A stretch of 64,000 nucleotides of DNA from Caulobacter vibrioides (GCF_002310375.3 NZ_CP023315.3:1922001-1986000); one strand, 5' to 3'. Shown: positions 1 through 10,227, counted from the first letter of the stretch. Translations and numbers: made by a program. Notes: generated by a model not told the origin, from the sequence alone.

Positions 1-3
1 AGC

Positions 4-318
4 TTAGGGCTTGGCCGACAGCGCCTTGAGATCGGCGTCGACCTTGGCGACCATCTCGTTGGTGATTTGGCCTTCGGCGTAGGCCTGCAACTCTCGCAGG
101 CTCATCGACTTGAATTGCTCGAAGGCGGGATGCTTTGCGAGCGTGGGCAGGGTCTTGTCCAGAGCCGCCTTGGCGGCGGGATCGGCGACCACCGACGCTA
201 GCGGAGTGTCAGCGGAAAAGGCCTTTGCGGCGGCCGCCGCAGGCGGCGGCGAGGCGTTCTGGGCCAAGGCCGGCGTGGCCAGGAGAGCGGCGAGGACGAA
301 GCCGGTCGCGATACGCAT
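4..318 (-). CDS. Small secreted hypothetical protein
   Basis: A 104-residue protein with a clear Sec signal peptide (residues about 1-20, cleavage after ALA-Q), followed by an Ala/Pro-rich linker and a helical C-terminal half of about 65 residues. The ATG at 318 is chosen over the adjacent TTG because GGAG lies about 8 bases upstream. The mature part should be a small periplasmic helical protein. I do not recognise the family and assign no function. It is divergent from the chemoreceptor at 547 across a 228-base gap in which I see nothing definite. Confidence 0.7.
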   Translation of the reverse strand: MRIATGFVLAALLATPALAQNASPPPAAAAAKAFSADTPLASVVADPAAKAALDKTLPTLAKHPAFEQFKSMSLRELQAYAEGQITNEMVAKVDADLKALSAKP

Positions 319-546
319 CAAGGATGCTCCATTTCGAAAGAGGACTCACAGAGGACAGCAGTCTGACGCCTGCGGTCAAGTCCAGCCGTTAAGGTTCGAC
401 AGGCGGGCGTGGGCAAAGCGACCGTCACGGGAATCGCGCGGAAGCTAGGTAGTTGTGCGTATGCGGCAAACTGTGCGCGGTCGCACGGAAGTCACCGACG
501 GTTAATCCCTAGATTGAATACCTGTCTCAGGTTTTGAGGGGCGGCC

Positions 547-2142
547 ATGATCGCGTTCGACAGTATTGAGGCCCAGAGGCGTACCGGCGGAAAGCTGGTC
601 TTGGCCTGTAATGCGGCGATGGTGGTTTTGACGCCGATCGGCAGTCTCGTGGCGGGCAATCCGGTCGCCAAGCTGGCCGGCGCGGCGACCCTTCTGGCCC
701 TTGTGGCGTTCGCCGCCTACCGCCTTGCGGCGGACCACTTTGGTCAGCGTTTGGTCTCTGCTCTGGTCCTCGTCGGACAGGTCGGGCTGTTCGTGCTCGC
801 CTTCAACGGCAGCCCCCTGCAGGGCGAAGCGCGCATGGCCTTTCTGGCGGCGCTCGCCTTGCTGGTCGCCTATGGTGAGTGGCGGATCATCGCAGCGGGC
901 GCGGTTGCTGTCGCTTCATGTCATGGCGCGGCGGAACTGATTGCGCCTCAAGCGCTGGGCGGAAGCGGCGGCCTGATGGCGACGGCCTTTGCGATCGGTG
1001 TGACAGCCGCCACCGCGTGGTCGCTGATCTGGATGACGGCCGGGGTGTCGCGGCTGTTCTCGACGGTTTCAGCCCGTACCCGTAACGCCGAGCAGGCGGC
1101 CGAGCAGGCCGAAGAGGCGCGTGAGGCGGTGGTGGCTGAGCGTAATGCGCGCGAGCAGTCCGTCGCCGAGCGCGCAGCGCTCAAGGCGGCCATGGAGGCC
1201 GAGCAGAACTTGGTCGTCGCTGAACTCGACGCCGCGATCACCAAGCTGGCCGATGGCGACCTGACCTGGCGGCTGAACCAGAATTTCGCGGAGCGCTACG
1301 AGGGGCTTCGCGCCAACTTCAACCAGGCGCTGGAGCGCCTGGAGGCCGCGATGGGCGATGTGACCACGCGCGCCTCGACCATGAGCGCGGGCGTCAATGA
1401 TATGAGCCGGGCCTCGGACGAGCTGGCGCGACGGACGGAACAGCAGGCCGCAAGCCTAGTGCAGACCGCCACGGCGCTGGGACAGGTGACGGTCGCGGTC
1501 AACGAGACCGCCGAGAACGCGCGACAGGCCAACGCTGCGGCGGAAGGCGCGCGCCAGGAGGCTGAGCGCTCCGACCCGGTTGTCACCGAGGCGGTCGACG
1601 CCATGACCCAGATCGAAACCTCGTCCGGCCAGATCAGTCGGATCATCGGCGTGATCGACGAGATCGCGTTCCAGACCAACCTTCTGGCGCTGAACGCCGG
1701 TGTTGAAGCCGCGCGCGCGGGCGAGTCGGGCAGGGGCTTCGCCGTCGTCGCCCAGGAAGTCCGGGCGCTTGCGCAGCGTTCAGCCGGCGCGGCCAGCGAG
1801 ATCAAGTCCTTGATCTGCGCTTCGACGGCGCAGGTCTCGGCGGGCGTGGAACGCGTGGCGCGGACGCGCGAGGCGCTGCAGAGGATCGTCGCGCGGGTCG
1901 CCGAGATCGACAGTCAGGTCAATGCGATCGCCCGCTCGGCCAACGACCAGGCCCAAAGCCTGTGCGAGGTCAACACCACGGTGGGCGAGATGGACCGTGT
2001 GGTGCAGCAGAACGCCGCCATGGTGGAAGAGACCACGGCGGCCGCGCATGCGCTGCGTTCGGAAGCCCAGGATCTCAGCGACCGCATCGGCCTGTTCAAG
2101 ATCGCGGGACGTTTGGAGAGCCGCGCGCGGCGGGTCGCCTGA
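547..2142 (+). CDS. Methyl-accepting chemotaxis protein with membrane-embedded sensor
   Basis: A 531-residue chemoreceptor. The N-terminal part (residues about 15-165) holds about six hydrophobic segments and no sizeable periplasmic loop. A coiled coil (about 170-215), a HAMP-like segment with [10 protein letters not shown] (about 224-270) and a cytoplasmic signalling domain follow. The hairpin tip [20 protein letters not shown], which contacts CheA/CheW, is intact; the Gly in [10 protein letters not shown] is common in alphaproteobacteria. No C-terminal CheR-binding pentapeptide is visible. GAGGGG precedes the ATG. The layout suggests sensing of a membrane-soluble or energy-state signal, which is inference. 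It lies near but outside the cbb3 cluster. Confidence 0.9.
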   Translation: MIAFDSIEAQRRTGGKLVLACNAAMVVLTPIGSLVAGNPVAKLAGAATLLALVAFAAYRLAADHFGQRLVSALVLVGQVGLFVLAFNGSPLQGEARMAFLAALALLVAYGEWRIIAAGAVAVASCHGAAELIAPQALGGSGGLMATAFAIGVTAATAWSLIWMTAGVSRLFSTVSARTRNAEQAAEQAEEAREAVVAERNAREQSVAERAALKAAMEAEQNLVVAELDAAITKLADGDLTWRLNQNFAERYEGLRANFNQALERLEAAMGDVTTRASTMSAGVNDMSRASDELARRTEQQAASLVQTATALGQVTVAVNETAENARQANAAAEGARQEAERSDPVVTEAVDAMTQIETSSGQISRIIGVIDEIAFQTNLLALNAGVEAARAGESGRGFAVVAQEVRALAQRSAGAASEIKSLICASTAQVSAGVERVARTREALQRIVARVAEIDSQVNAIARSANDQAQSLCEVNTTVGEMDRVVQQNAAMVEETTAAAHALRSEAQDLSDRIGLFKIAGRLESRARRVA

Positions 2143-2248
2143 AGCGCTTGCCACGCCGTGAGGGTGTGATCTGTCGCTGTGCGTGAGCGCTAACCAGGCA
2201 CGACTATCGGCGCCTTGGCCGCGACAAATGTAGCCTGCCGCCGTTCGC

Positions 2249-2506
2249 CTAAGCCCCGTGGACGCGGACTGTCGCGGGGTCGCGGCGACGCCCTATGACC
2301 AGAACAATGGCCGCGATGGTCAAGCCGGCGGCCACGTAGCAGGCGGGGCAATGGCCCGCAAACGCCCAAGCATCCTGGCTGGACGTGCACAGCGGTCCCG
2401 TCAAAAGGCGCGGCGCGGCCTCGCCGAGGGCGACCGCCCAACTGACCAACGCCAGCGCGCCGAAAAGGGGGGCGCTGTTTCGGACCAGGACCTCAAGGTG
2501 GGGCAC
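2249..2506 (-). CDS. Small cysteine-containing membrane protein divergent from ccoN
   Basis: An 85-residue protein if translation begins at the GTG at 2506, which has GGGAG 9 bases upstream. A longer frame opens at 2641 but runs across the FixK box and the ccoN leader, so the GTG is preferred. Two hydrophobic helices (about residues 12-32 and 56-76) flank a loop with one Cys (GPLCTSS) and a HCPACY pair just before the second helix. The pair could bind metal or form a disulfide. It is divergent from ccoN, with a FixK box roughly midway between the two starts, so it is probably induced with the oxidase. No family recognised. Confidence 0.6.
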   Translation of the reverse strand: MPHLEVLVRNSAPLFGALALVSWAVALGEAAPRLLTGPLCTSSQDAWAFAGHCPACYVAAGLTIAAIVLVIGRRRDPATVRVHGA

Positions 2507-2561
2507 GCGATCAATCTCCCATGACGTGGGCGCACCATGGCCCGCAATGGACCGGGGGGCT

Positions 2562-2575
2562 TTGATGCGTGTCAA
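2562..2575. promoter_or_regulatory. FixK/FNR-type operator between the small membrane gene and ccoN
   Basis: TTGAT-GCGT-GTCAA is an almost perfect palindrome of the TTGAY-N4-RTCAA class bound by FixK/FNR proteins. It lies about 57 bases upstream of the ccoN ATG and about 56 bases upstream of the divergent gene's GTG, so one site could serve both. Microaerobic control of cco genes by FixK is well established in alphaproteobacteria. Confidence 0.85.
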
Positions 2576-2631
2576 AGCCGGCGGAGTCGGAGCGTGACAT
2601 CCAGGGGCGAGGTTCGCCCCAGGGAGTCTGT

Positions 2632-4278
2632 ATGCACGCAATCACCACCAGAAGCGCCGGTCCGCCAGCGGGCTCAGCAGCGCTTCTCGCCATCTCCGTC
2701 GTCGGCGCCTTTCTGGCGATCCTCGGGGCTGGCCTCACCCATGATCCGATGTTCCGTCTTCAGATCGGAACCTTCGCGCTGGCCGGCGTCATCGCCGCCT
2801 TCGCCCTGAACGCCGGCTTGGCGGGCGGGACGCTGCAGGATCATCCCGATCAGTATTCAGACAACGTGGTCAAGGCGGGCGTGATCGCCACCATGTTCTG
2901 GGGCGCGGCGGGCCTCCTGGTGGGCGTGATCATCGCCGCCCAGCTGTCCTGGCCCACGGTGTTCTATTTCCCGGAGCTGGGCTTTCTGAACTTTGGCCGT
3001 CTGCGGCCGCTGCACACCTCGGCGGTGATCTTCGCGTTCGGCGGCAACGCCCTGATCGCGACGTCCTTCTATGTCGTTCAACGCACCTGCAAGGCGCGTC
3101 TGGCCGGCGGCATCACGCCGTGGTTCGTGTTCTGGGGCTATCAGCTGTTCATCGTGCTGGCCGCGACCGGCTATCTGATGGGCGCGACCTCGGGCAAGGA
3201 ATACGCTGAGCCCGAGTGGTACACCGACCTGTGGCTGACGATCGTCTGGGTCGCCTATCTGCTGGTGTTCCTGGGCACGATCTGGAAGCGCAAGGAGCCC
3301 CACATCTATGTGGCCAACTGGTTCTACCTGGCGTTCATCGTCACGGTCGCGCTGCTGCACATCGTCAACAACGCCGCCGTTCCGGTCGGCCTGCTGAACC
3401 ACAAGTCCTACGGCGTGTTCGCCGGCGTGCAGGACGCCCTGGTCCAGTGGTGGTACGGCCACAACGCCGTCGGCTTCTTCCTGACCGCCGGCTTCCTGGC
3501 CATGATGTACTACTTCGTGCCCAAGCGCGTTGAGCGCCCGGTCTACAGCTACCGTCTGTCGATCGTGCACTTCTGGGCGCTGATCTTCATCTACATCTGG
3601 GCTGGTCCGCACCACCTCCACTACACCGCGCTGCCGCAGTGGGCGCAGACCCTGGGCATGACCTTCTCAATCATGCTGTGGATGCCCAGCTGGGGCGGCA
3701 TGATCAACGGCCTGATGACCCTGTCGGGCGCGTGGGACAAGCTGCGCACCGATCCGGTGGTCCGCATGATGGTCGTCTCGATCGCCTTCTACGGCATGTC
3801 GACCTTCGAAGGTCCGGTGATGTCGATCCGCGCGGTCAACGCGCTGAGCCACTACACCGACTGGACCATCGGCCACGTGCACTCCGGCGCTCTGGGCTGG
3901 GTCGGCTTCATCAGCTTCGGCGCGATCTACTGCCTGGTTCCCTGGCTGTGGAAGAAGCCCGGCATGTATTCGAACAAGCTGATCGAGTGGCACTTCTGGA
4001 TCGCGACCACGGGCATCCTGCTCTACATCGCCGCGATGTGGGTGTCGGGCGTCATGGAAGGCCTGATGTGGCGGGAATACACCCCGCAGGGCTTCCTGGC
4101 CTACAGCTTCATTGAGACGGTCTCGGCCAAGCACATCGAGAACGTCATCCGGACGATCGGCGGTCTCATGTACCTGAGCGGCGCCCTGATCATGATCGTC
4201 AACATGTGGAAGACGATCGCTTCGCCCTCCGCCGCGCCGGCCGACGCTTCGGCTGCTCCCGCCACCGCGATCGCCTGA
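2632..4278 (+). CDS. ccoN: Cytochrome cbb3 oxidase subunit I
   Basis: The catalytic subunit (548 residues) of cbb3-type cytochrome c oxidase, which reduces O2 at low concentration and pumps protons. About 12 hydrophobic helices span the protein. Haem/CuB ligands appear in [20 protein letters not shown] and [10 protein letters not shown]. An in-frame GTG at 2569 is rejected because it lies inside the FixK box; the ATG at 2632 has AGGGAG five bases upstream. It heads a tightly packed operon with ccoO, Q and P followed by assembly genes, and is probably induced by FixK under oxygen limitation. Confidence 0.97.
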   Translation: MHAITTRSAGPPAGSAALLAISVVGAFLAILGAGLTHDPMFRLQIGTFALAGVIAAFALNAGLAGGTLQDHPDQYSDNVVKAGVIATMFWGAAGLLVGVIIAAQLSWPTVFYFPELGFLNFGRLRPLHTSAVIFAFGGNALIATSFYVVQRTCKARLAGGITPWFVFWGYQLFIVLAATGYLMGATSGKEYAEPEWYTDLWLTIVWVAYLLVFLGTIWKRKEPHIYVANWFYLAFIVTVALLHIVNNAAVPVGLLNHKSYGVFAGVQDALVQWWYGHNAVGFFLTAGFLAMMYYFVPKRVERPVYSYRLSIVHFWALIFIYIWAGPHHLHYTALPQWAQTLGMTFSIMLWMPSWGGMINGLMTLSGAWDKLRTDPVVRMMVVSIAFYGMSTFEGPVMSIRAVNALSHYTDWTIGHVHSGALGWVGFISFGAIYCLVPWLWKKPGMYSNKLIEWHFWIATTGILLYIAAMWVSGVMEGLMWREYTPQGFLAYSFIETVSAKHIENVIRTIGGLMYLSGALIMIVNMWKTIASPSAAPADASAAPATAIA

Positions 4279-4286
4279 GGTCCCTG

Positions 4287-5030
4287 ATGTCCATCTGGAA
4301 GCACCACGCCAAGTTCGAGCGGCATTCGCTGCTGCTCGTCGTCGGCATCCTCCTGGTCGTCTCGATTGGCGGCCTCGTCGAGATCGCCCCGCTGTTCTGG
4401 CTGCAGGGTACGATTGAAAAGGTCCAGGGCGTGCGAACCTACACGCCCCTGGAGCTGGCCGGCCGCGACATCTATGTCCGCGAGGGCTGCTACCTCTGCC
4501 ACTCGCAGATGGTCCGCCCGCTGCGTGACGAGGTCGAGCGTTACGGCCACTACAGCCTGGCGGCCGAGAGCATGTACGACCACCCGTTCCAGTGGGGGTC
4601 CAAGCGCACCGGTCCTGACCTCGCCCGCGTCGGCGGCAAGTACTCCGACAGCTGGCACCGCGACCACCTGATCGATCCGCGCTCGGTCGTGCCGGAGTCG
4701 GTGATGCCGCCCTACAAGTTCCTGGCCGCCAACGACCTGGACTACAGCGACATCGCCGATCGCATGAAGGCCCAGAAGACGGTCGGCGTGCCTTACACGG
4801 CCGATCAGATCACCAACGCCAAGAAGGATCTCGAGGCGCAGGCTGATCCGTTCTCGACCGACGCCGTGGCGCTACGCGGTCGGTACGACGCCAAGGTCGT
4901 CAACCGTGACTTCGACGGCGACCCGAACAAGGTCAGCGAGATGGACGCCCTGGTGGCCTATCTCCAGATGCTCGGCACCACCGTCGACTTCAAGACCTAC
5001 AAGGCCCACGCGCCGGAGAACCAACGATGA
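4287..5030 (+). CDS. ccoO: Cytochrome cbb3 oxidase subunit II (monohaem cytochrome c)
   Basis: A 247-residue membrane-anchored c-type cytochrome that passes electrons to CcoN. One N-terminal anchor helix (about residues 14-34) precedes a periplasmic domain with a single haem site, CYLCH, followed by SQMVRP as usual for CcoO; PESVMPPY supplies a methionine ligand candidate. The ATG is eight bases after the ccoN stop. The C-terminus overlaps the ccoQ start (ATGA), indicating translational coupling. Confidence 0.97.
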   Translation: MSIWKHHAKFERHSLLLVVGILLVVSIGGLVEIAPLFWLQGTIEKVQGVRTYTPLELAGRDIYVREGCYLCHSQMVRPLRDEVERYGHYSLAAESMYDHPFQWGSKRTGPDLARVGGKYSDSWHRDHLIDPRSVVPESVMPPYKFLAANDLDYSDIADRMKAQKTVGVPYTADQITNAKKDLEAQADPFSTDAVALRGRYDAKVVNRDFDGDPNKVSEMDALVAYLQMLGTTVDFKTYKAHAPENQR

Positions 5031-5194
5031 GCGGGCTCTCCTATGAAACCGTGGCGCGCTTCGCGCAGCAGGTCGGGCTGATCTATTTCGGCCTGATCTT
5101 CCTCGCGGGCGTCGCTTACGCCCTCCGGCCCTCCAAGAAGGCCGAATTCCAACACGCCGCGCGCATGCCGCTGGACGACGGGGAGCAACCCTGA
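5027..5194 (+). CDS. ccoQ: Cytochrome cbb3 oxidase subunit IV (CcoQ/FixQ)
   Basis: A 55-residue single-helix protein, usual for CcoQ, which stabilises the oxidase and its association with CcoP. The hydrophobic helix (about residues 16-33) is followed by [11 protein letters not shown], the YxxRPxxK-type signature of the family. The start overlaps the ccoO stop (ATGA) and its own stop overlaps the ccoP start (TGATG). Confidence 0.9.
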   Translation: MSGLSYETVARFAQQVGLIYFGLIFLAGVAYALRPSKKAEFQHAARMPLDDGEQP

Positions 5195-6060
5195 TGGCCG
5201 ACCGCAAGATCGATGACGCCACGGGCGTCGAAACCACTGGCCACGAATGGGACGGCATTCGCGAACTGGATAATCCGCTGCCCCGCTGGTGGCTGTGGAT
5301 CTGGTACGCGTGCATCGCCTTCTCGATCGGCTACTGGGTGCTGATGCCTGCCTGGCCGGGGCTGAACGGCTACACCAAGGGCTTGCTGAACAAATCCGAC
5401 CGGGCTGAGGTCGGCCAGGAGCTGAAGGCGCTCGAAGCGCACCGGGGTGAGGGCGCGGCCATGCTGCGCACCGCCAGCCTGGAGCAGATCGAGAAGGATC
5501 CGAAGCTTCAAGCCTATGCTCAGCAAGTCGGTCAGTCGGTGTTCGGCGACAACTGCGCCACCTGCCATGGCATCGGCGGCACGGGCTCCAAGGGTTACGC
5601 CAACCTGCGTGACGACGTCTGGCTGTGGGGCGGAAAGCTGGAGGACATCCAGTACACGATCACCCACGGGATCCGTTCGGGCGCTGAAGGCGCGCGGGTC
5701 TCGCAAATGCCGGCCTATGGCCGTGATGAGATGCTTCAGCCCAAGCAGATCGACGATCTGACCGAGTATGTGGTGAACCTGTCGCGTCGCCCCGCCGACG
5801 CTGGAGCGGTGGCGCGCGCTGCGCCCCTGTTCGAAGCGCAATGCTCGGCCTGCCACGGCCCGCAAGGCCAGGGCAATCAGCAACTGGGTGCGCCGAACCT
5901 GACCGACGCCGACTGGCTGTTTGGTTCCGATCGGGCGTCTATTCGCGGCCAGATCTATGCCGGCAACGGCGGGGTTATGCCCGCCTGGAGCGGACGCCTG
6001 AGCCCTGAAACCATCAAGGCGCTCAGCGTCTACATCCACAGCAACGCGGGCGGTCAGTAG
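5194..6060 (+). CDS. ccoP: Cytochrome cbb3 oxidase subunit III (dihaem cytochrome c)
   Basis: A 288-residue dihaem cytochrome that receives electrons from the bc1 complex or soluble cytochrome c. An N-terminal cytosolic tail leads into a Trp-rich anchor (about residues 30-52) with the conserved LPRWW entry. Two cytochrome c domains carry CATCH and CSACH. MPAYGRD and VMPAWSGRL supply the axial methionines. It is coupled to ccoQ by overlapping stop and start, and ccoG begins five bases downstream. Confidence 0.97.
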   Translation: MADRKIDDATGVETTGHEWDGIRELDNPLPRWWLWIWYACIAFSIGYWVLMPAWPGLNGYTKGLLNKSDRAEVGQELKALEAHRGEGAAMLRTASLEQIEKDPKLQAYAQQVGQSVFGDNCATCHGIGGTGSKGYANLRDDVWLWGGKLEDIQYTITHGIRSGAEGARVSQMPAYGRDEMLQPKQIDDLTEYVVNLSRRPADAGAVARAAPLFEAQCSACHGPQGQGNQQLGAPNLTDADWLFGSDRASIRGQIYAGNGGVMPAWSGRLSPETIKALSVYIHSNAGGQ

Positions 6061-6065
6061 GGCCC

Positions 6066-7559
6066 ATGCCCACGCTCATCGACAACACTGCGCCTAAACC
6101 CGACACCCGCTCGGCGGTCTCCGCCGCCGAGCGGGCCAAGGGCAAGGGCGACGCCAAGGGCGGCCTCTACAAGCCGCGCCAGCCGATCTATCCCAAGCTT
6201 GTCCACGGCAAGTGGCGGATGGTGAAGTGGGCGCTGCTGATCGCCACCTTGAGCGTCTACTACATCACGCCCTGGATCCGCTGGGGGCGGCCGGAAGGCT
6301 TCCCGCAGCAGGCGGCGCTGGTCGATTTCACCGGCCGGCGCTTCTATTTCTTCGACATCCAGCTGTGGCCGCAGGAAGTCTACGTTTTCACCGGCGTACT
6401 GATCGCCGCGGCGCTGGCGCTGTTTCTCACGACGGCGCTGTTTGGTCGCCTGTGGTGCGGTTATGCCTGTCCGCAGACCGTCTGGACTGACCTCTACATC
6501 GTTGTCGAACGGCTCTTTGAGGGTGACCGTAACGCCCGTATGCGCCTGGACGCCGCGCCCCTGTCTTTCGACAAGATCTGGCGCAAGACCGGCAAGCACC
6601 TGACCTGGCTGGGCATCGCCTTTGGCACCGGCGGGGCCTGGATTTTCTACTTTCATGACGCGCCGACCCTGATCCGAACGTTCTGGATCGGTCAGGCGCC
6701 CGCCACGGCCTATGTGTCCTGCGCGCTGCTGACGGCGACGACCTACATCTTCGCTGGCTGGATGCGCGAGCAGGTCTGTACCTACATGTGTCCCTGGCCC
6801 CGGATCCAGGGCGCGATGCTGGACCAGCATTCGCTGCAGGTGACCTATCTGCGCGAGCGCGGCGAGCCGCGCGGCGCCCACAAGAAGGGCCAGAGCTGGG
6901 AAGGTCGCGGCGACTGCATCGACTGCCGCCAGTGCGTGGTGGTCTGCCCGATGGGCATCGACATTCGCGACGGTTCTCAGCTGGAGTGCATCAACTGCGG
7001 CCTCTGCGTCGACGCGTGCGATGACATTCTTGGCAAGCTGGGCCGGCCGACCGGTCTGATCGCCTATGACACGGACGCGGCGGTCGCCGCGCGCAGCTGT
7101 GGGCAGAAGGCGGTCTACAAGCCCGTCCGCTCGCGCACCGTCTATTACGCCGTAGCCCTCGCCCTGGTCGGCGGCCTGACCCTGTGGTCCTTGATCACGC
7201 GACCCAAGGCGGACCTCCACGTCATCCGCGATCGCAATCCGACCTTCGTGCGCATGCACGACGGCGCCGTGCGCGACGGCTACACGCTGAAGATCACCAA
7301 CCGGACCTTCGCCGAGCGGCGCTTTGACGTCACGTTCGACGGGGTGTCCGGCGCGCGGCTGAGCCAGCCCGGCCAGACCGCCCAGCGGGTGACCCTGATC
7401 GTGCCCGCCGACCAGGTGGTCTCGGCCCGGGTCTTTGTCACCGCGCCGGCCGACGCTGATCTCGCCGGCAGCGTACCAGCCCGGTTCATCGCCAAGTCGG
7501 GCGACATCATCACTGAGTCCAAGACCGTCTTCCTCTCTGGAGCTGCGAACCCGCAATGA
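6066..7559 (+). CDS. ccoG: cbb3 oxidase assembly ferredoxin CcoG/FixG
   Basis: A 497-residue polyferredoxin needed for cbb3 maturation, thought to act in copper reduction for CuB insertion. Several membrane helices lie in the first 260 residues, with CGYACPQTVW in one loop. The soluble section carries two 4Fe-4S clusters (CIDCRQCVVVCP and CINCGLCVDAC), then another helix (about 355-375) and an Ig-like C-terminal domain. AGGG precedes the ATG. The stop overlaps fixH by 4 bases. Confidence 0.95.
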   Translation: MPTLIDNTAPKPDTRSAVSAAERAKGKGDAKGGLYKPRQPIYPKLVHGKWRMVKWALLIATLSVYYITPWIRWGRPEGFPQQAALVDFTGRRFYFFDIQLWPQEVYVFTGVLIAAALALFLTTALFGRLWCGYACPQTVWTDLYIVVERLFEGDRNARMRLDAAPLSFDKIWRKTGKHLTWLGIAFGTGGAWIFYFHDAPTLIRTFWIGQAPATAYVSCALLTATTYIFAGWMREQVCTYMCPWPRIQGAMLDQHSLQVTYLRERGEPRGAHKKGQSWEGRGDCIDCRQCVVVCPMGIDIRDGSQLECINCGLCVDACDDILGKLGRPTGLIAYDTDAAVAARSCGQKAVYKPVRSRTVYYAVALALVGGLTLWSLITRPKADLHVIRDRNPTFVRMHDGAVRDGYTLKITNRTFAERRFDVTFDGVSGARLSQPGQTAQRVTLIVPADQVVSARVFVTAPADADLAGSVPARFIAKSGDIITESKTVFLSGAANPQ

Positions 7560-8056
7560 CGATCGCCGCGCAATCCGTCACGCCCGCGACCTCACGCAAG
7601 GGCCAGATCACCGGCTGGCATGTGCTGATCGGCGTGGTCGCTTTCTTCGCCCTGATCATCGCCGTCGACGTGGTGTTCATGGTGCTGGCCTACCGGACCT
7701 TCTCCGGCCAGGTCGCCTCCAACCCCTATGAAGCGGGTCTGGCGTTCAACAAGACCTTGGCCCAGCGCGAACGCGAGGCCGCCCTGGGTTGGTCGGCTGC
7801 GGTGGAGACCGAGGGCGGTGGCGCGGTCATCGTCCGGGTGCGCGATCGCACGGGTCGTCCGCTTGAGCAGCTCTCGCTGACGGGGGCGCTCGAGCGTCCG
7901 GCCACCGAGGTCGGCAAGCAAGTCCTCGACTTCAAACCGCTCGGCGATGGTCGCTATCGGGCCACGGCCCGTCTGGACGGCGCCTGGGACCTGCGCGCGA
8001 CGGCGCGCGACGCTCAGAACGCGTTCGAACTGGAAGCGCGTCTGGTGTCCCAATGA
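7556..8056 (+). CDS. fixH: cbb3 oxidase assembly protein FixH/CcoH
   Basis: A 166-residue protein with a single N-terminal membrane helix (about residues 22-45) and a periplasmic beta-rich domain. YEAGLAFNKTLAQ after the helix is typical of FixH. The family is required for cbb3 assembly and stability. It overlaps both neighbours by 4 bases (ATGA), so ccoG-fixH-ccoI are translationally coupled. Confidence 0.93.
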   Translation: MTIAAQSVTPATSRKGQITGWHVLIGVVAFFALIIAVDVVFMVLAYRTFSGQVASNPYEAGLAFNKTLAQREREAALGWSAAVETEGGGAVIVRVRDRTGRPLEQLSLTGALERPATEVGKQVLDFKPLGDGRYRATARLDGAWDLRATARDAQNAFELEARLVSQ

Positions 8057-10227
8057 GCCACAGCCTCGCCCTGCATCGTGACCTGGAAGCCTTTGTTCGG
8101 CGCGACGACGCCGGGCGAGGGCGCTTCGAATTACTCGTGCGCGGCGCGCGCTGCGCCGGCTGCATCAGCAAGATCGAGAAAGCGGTCCGCGCTCTGCCGG
8201 GCGTGGAGGCGGCCAGGCTGAACCTGACGACCGGCAAGCTGGCGGTCGAGCTGGCCGGCAAGGTCTCCGATCCCGGGCGGGTGCTCGAAACCGTCGAGGA
8301 CCTCGGCTACCGCGCCTGCCTGTTCGACCCGGCCGAGGCTGAGGCGGCGCAGGACAAGGAAGGCAAAGAACTGGCCGTTGCGCTCGGCGTCGCCGGTTTC
8401 GGCGCCGGCAACGTGATGATGTTCACCGTGCCGGCCTGGGCGGGCCTGTTCGGACAGGAACTGACCCCGGCCACCCTGACCCTGATGTACTGGATGGCGG
8501 CGATCGTCGCCACGCCGTGCGCCTTGTACGCCGGCCGCCCGTTTTTCCGCTCGGCCTGGGCCTCGCTCCGGCGCGGCAAGGCCAATATGGACGTCCCCAT
8601 CTCGATCGGGGTGATCCTGACCCTGATCGTCAGCTTCTCCGAGACCCTTCTGGGCGGGAAACACGCCTATTTCGATGCAGCGGTCACGCTGCTGTTCCTG
8701 CTGCTGATCGGCCGCTACCTGGATCACCGCCTGCGAGCGGGCGCGCGCTCGGCGGCGCGGGATCTGCTGGCGCTTCAGGCGCCCGTCGCGATGCGGATCG
8801 CGGACGGCGTCGAACAAGGCGTTCCAGTCGCGGACATCCGCGTGGGCGACCTGCTGGCGGTCGCGCCCGGCGAGCGCATCCCGGTCGACGGTCTGGTCGA
8901 GCAGGGCGCCTCCGAACTCGATAACGCCCTGATCACCGGTGAGACGGCGCTGGCGCCGGTCGCCGCCGGCGCCCCGCTGCACGCGGGAGCCTTGAACCTG
9001 TCAGGTCGCCTGGTCATGCGAGCCAGCGCGCGTAGCGAGGACTCCACGCTCGCCGCCATCGCCCGGCTGATGGAAGCCGGCGCCCAGGCGCGGTCGACCT
9101 ATGTGCGACTCGCCGACAAGGCCGCCGCGCTCTACGTCCCGGTGGTCCACACCGCAGCGGCCCTGACCTTCGTAGGTGGTTGGGCGCTGGGCTTGGGTCC
9201 CCGCGAGGCGCTGCTTCGCGCCGCAGCGGTGTTGATCGTCACCTGTCCTTGTGCGCTGGGCCTGGCGGTTCCGGCCGTCCAGATCGCGGCGAGCAGCCGG
9301 CTGTTTCGCAAGGGCGTGCTGGTCAAGTCGGGCGCCGCGCTGGAGCGCCTGGCCGAGGCCGATCACGTCGTCTTCGACAAGACCGGCGTGCTGACGCAAG
9401 GGCGTCCGGCGCTGATCGACGCCCCGGCCCATCTGGTGGCGCTGGCGGCGCCGTTGGCGCGCGCGTCTCGGCATCCTCTGGCGCGTGCTCTGGCTGCGAC
9501 GGCCGGCGTGGGCCCCGTGGCGCAGGACTGCGTCGAGACGGCCGGGCAGGGCGTCGAAGGCGTGATCGACGGGCGTCGGGCCCGCCTGGGCCGCGCCGGC
9601 TTTGTCGGCGTCGAGGCCGGCGACGTGCGCGAGACCGAGCTGTGGTTCGGCTTCGAGAACGATGTGAAGATCCGCTTCGCCTTCGAGGATCGTCCAAGAG
9701 CCGACGCTCGGGATACGATCACCAAGCTTCGTGCGCTGGGTCTGTCTGTTGAAATCCTGTCGGGCGACGTCGAAGGCCCGGTCCGCGACGTAGCGCGCGA
9801 AGTCGGCGTCAGCGACTGGCGCGCTGGCCTGACGCCGGTCGAGAAGGCGGCGGCGGTCGATGCGCTGAAAGCCCAGGACCGAAAAGTCCTGATGGTGGGC
9901 GATGGTCTCAACGACGCCGCCGCGCTCGCCAAGGCGTACGCTTCGATGGCGCCGGGCGCGGCGGTGGACGCGGCCCAGAACGCCGCCGATCTGGTCTTCA
10001 CCGGTGAGGAACTGGCGGCGGTCGTCGAGTCGCTCGAGACCGCCCGGGAGTCTCGCCGACGGGCGCTGGAGAACTTCGGCTTCTCGGCCCTCTACAATCT
10101 CGTCGCCACGCCGGCGGCAATGTTCGGACTGGTCAATCCGTTCGTGGCGGCCCTGGCGATGTCGGGCTCGTCGATCGTGGTGCTGCTCAACGCGGCCCGT
10201 CCGCGTCTTCGGAGTTTCCGCCGATGA
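8053..10227 (+). CDS. ccoI: Copper-exporting P1B-type ATPase CcoI/FixI
   Basis: A 724-residue copper ATPase that moves copper across the inner membrane for cbb3 CuB assembly. An N-terminal heavy-metal domain has the GARCAGC copper motif (about residues 32-38). Membrane helices follow, with the transport motif CPCALGL. The phosphorylation site DKTGVLT reads V where most family members have T; the Asp is intact. TGES-type ITGETALAPV and GDGLNDAAAL mark the actuator and hinge. The start overlaps fixH and the stop overlaps ccoS. Confidence 0.95.
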   Translation: MSHSLALHRDLEAFVRRDDAGRGRFELLVRGARCAGCISKIEKAVRALPGVEAARLNLTTGKLAVELAGKVSDPGRVLETVEDLGYRACLFDPAEAEAAQDKEGKELAVALGVAGFGAGNVMMFTVPAWAGLFGQELTPATLTLMYWMAAIVATPCALYAGRPFFRSAWASLRRGKANMDVPISIGVILTLIVSFSETLLGGKHAYFDAAVTLLFLLLIGRYLDHRLRAGARSAARDLLALQAPVAMRIADGVEQGVPVADIRVGDLLAVAPGERIPVDGLVEQGASELDNALITGETALAPVAAGAPLHAGALNLSGRLVMRASARSEDSTLAAIARLMEAGAQARSTYVRLADKAAALYVPVVHTAAALTFVGGWALGLGPREALLRAAAVLIVTCPCALGLAVPAVQIAASSRLFRKGVLVKSGAALERLAEADHVVFDKTGVLTQGRPALIDAPAHLVALAAPLARASRHPLARALAATAGVGPVAQDCVETAGQGVEGVIDGRRARLGRAGFVGVEAGDVRETELWFGFENDVKIRFAFEDRPRADARDTITKLRALGLSVEILSGDVEGPVRDVAREVGVSDWRAGLTPVEKAAAVDALKAQDRKVLMVGDGLNDAAALAKAYASMAPGAAVDAAQNAADLVFTGEELAAVVESLETARESRRRALENFGFSALYNLVATPAAMFGLVNPFVAALAMSGSSIVVLLNAARPRLRSFRR

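Noticed and set aside
2569..2631. An earlier GTG start for ccoN
   Set aside because: It lies inside the FixK operator and would give an untypical N-terminal extension; the ATG at 2632 has a good RBS.
6054..7556. A 500-codon open frame opposite ccoG
   Set aside because: Complement of a polyferredoxin gene with both 4Fe-4S motifs; no independent features.
8053..10227. CcoI as a degenerate ATPase because DKTGT reads DKTGV
   Set aside because: The phosphorylated Asp and all other catalytic motifs are intact, and this variant is compatible with family variation.
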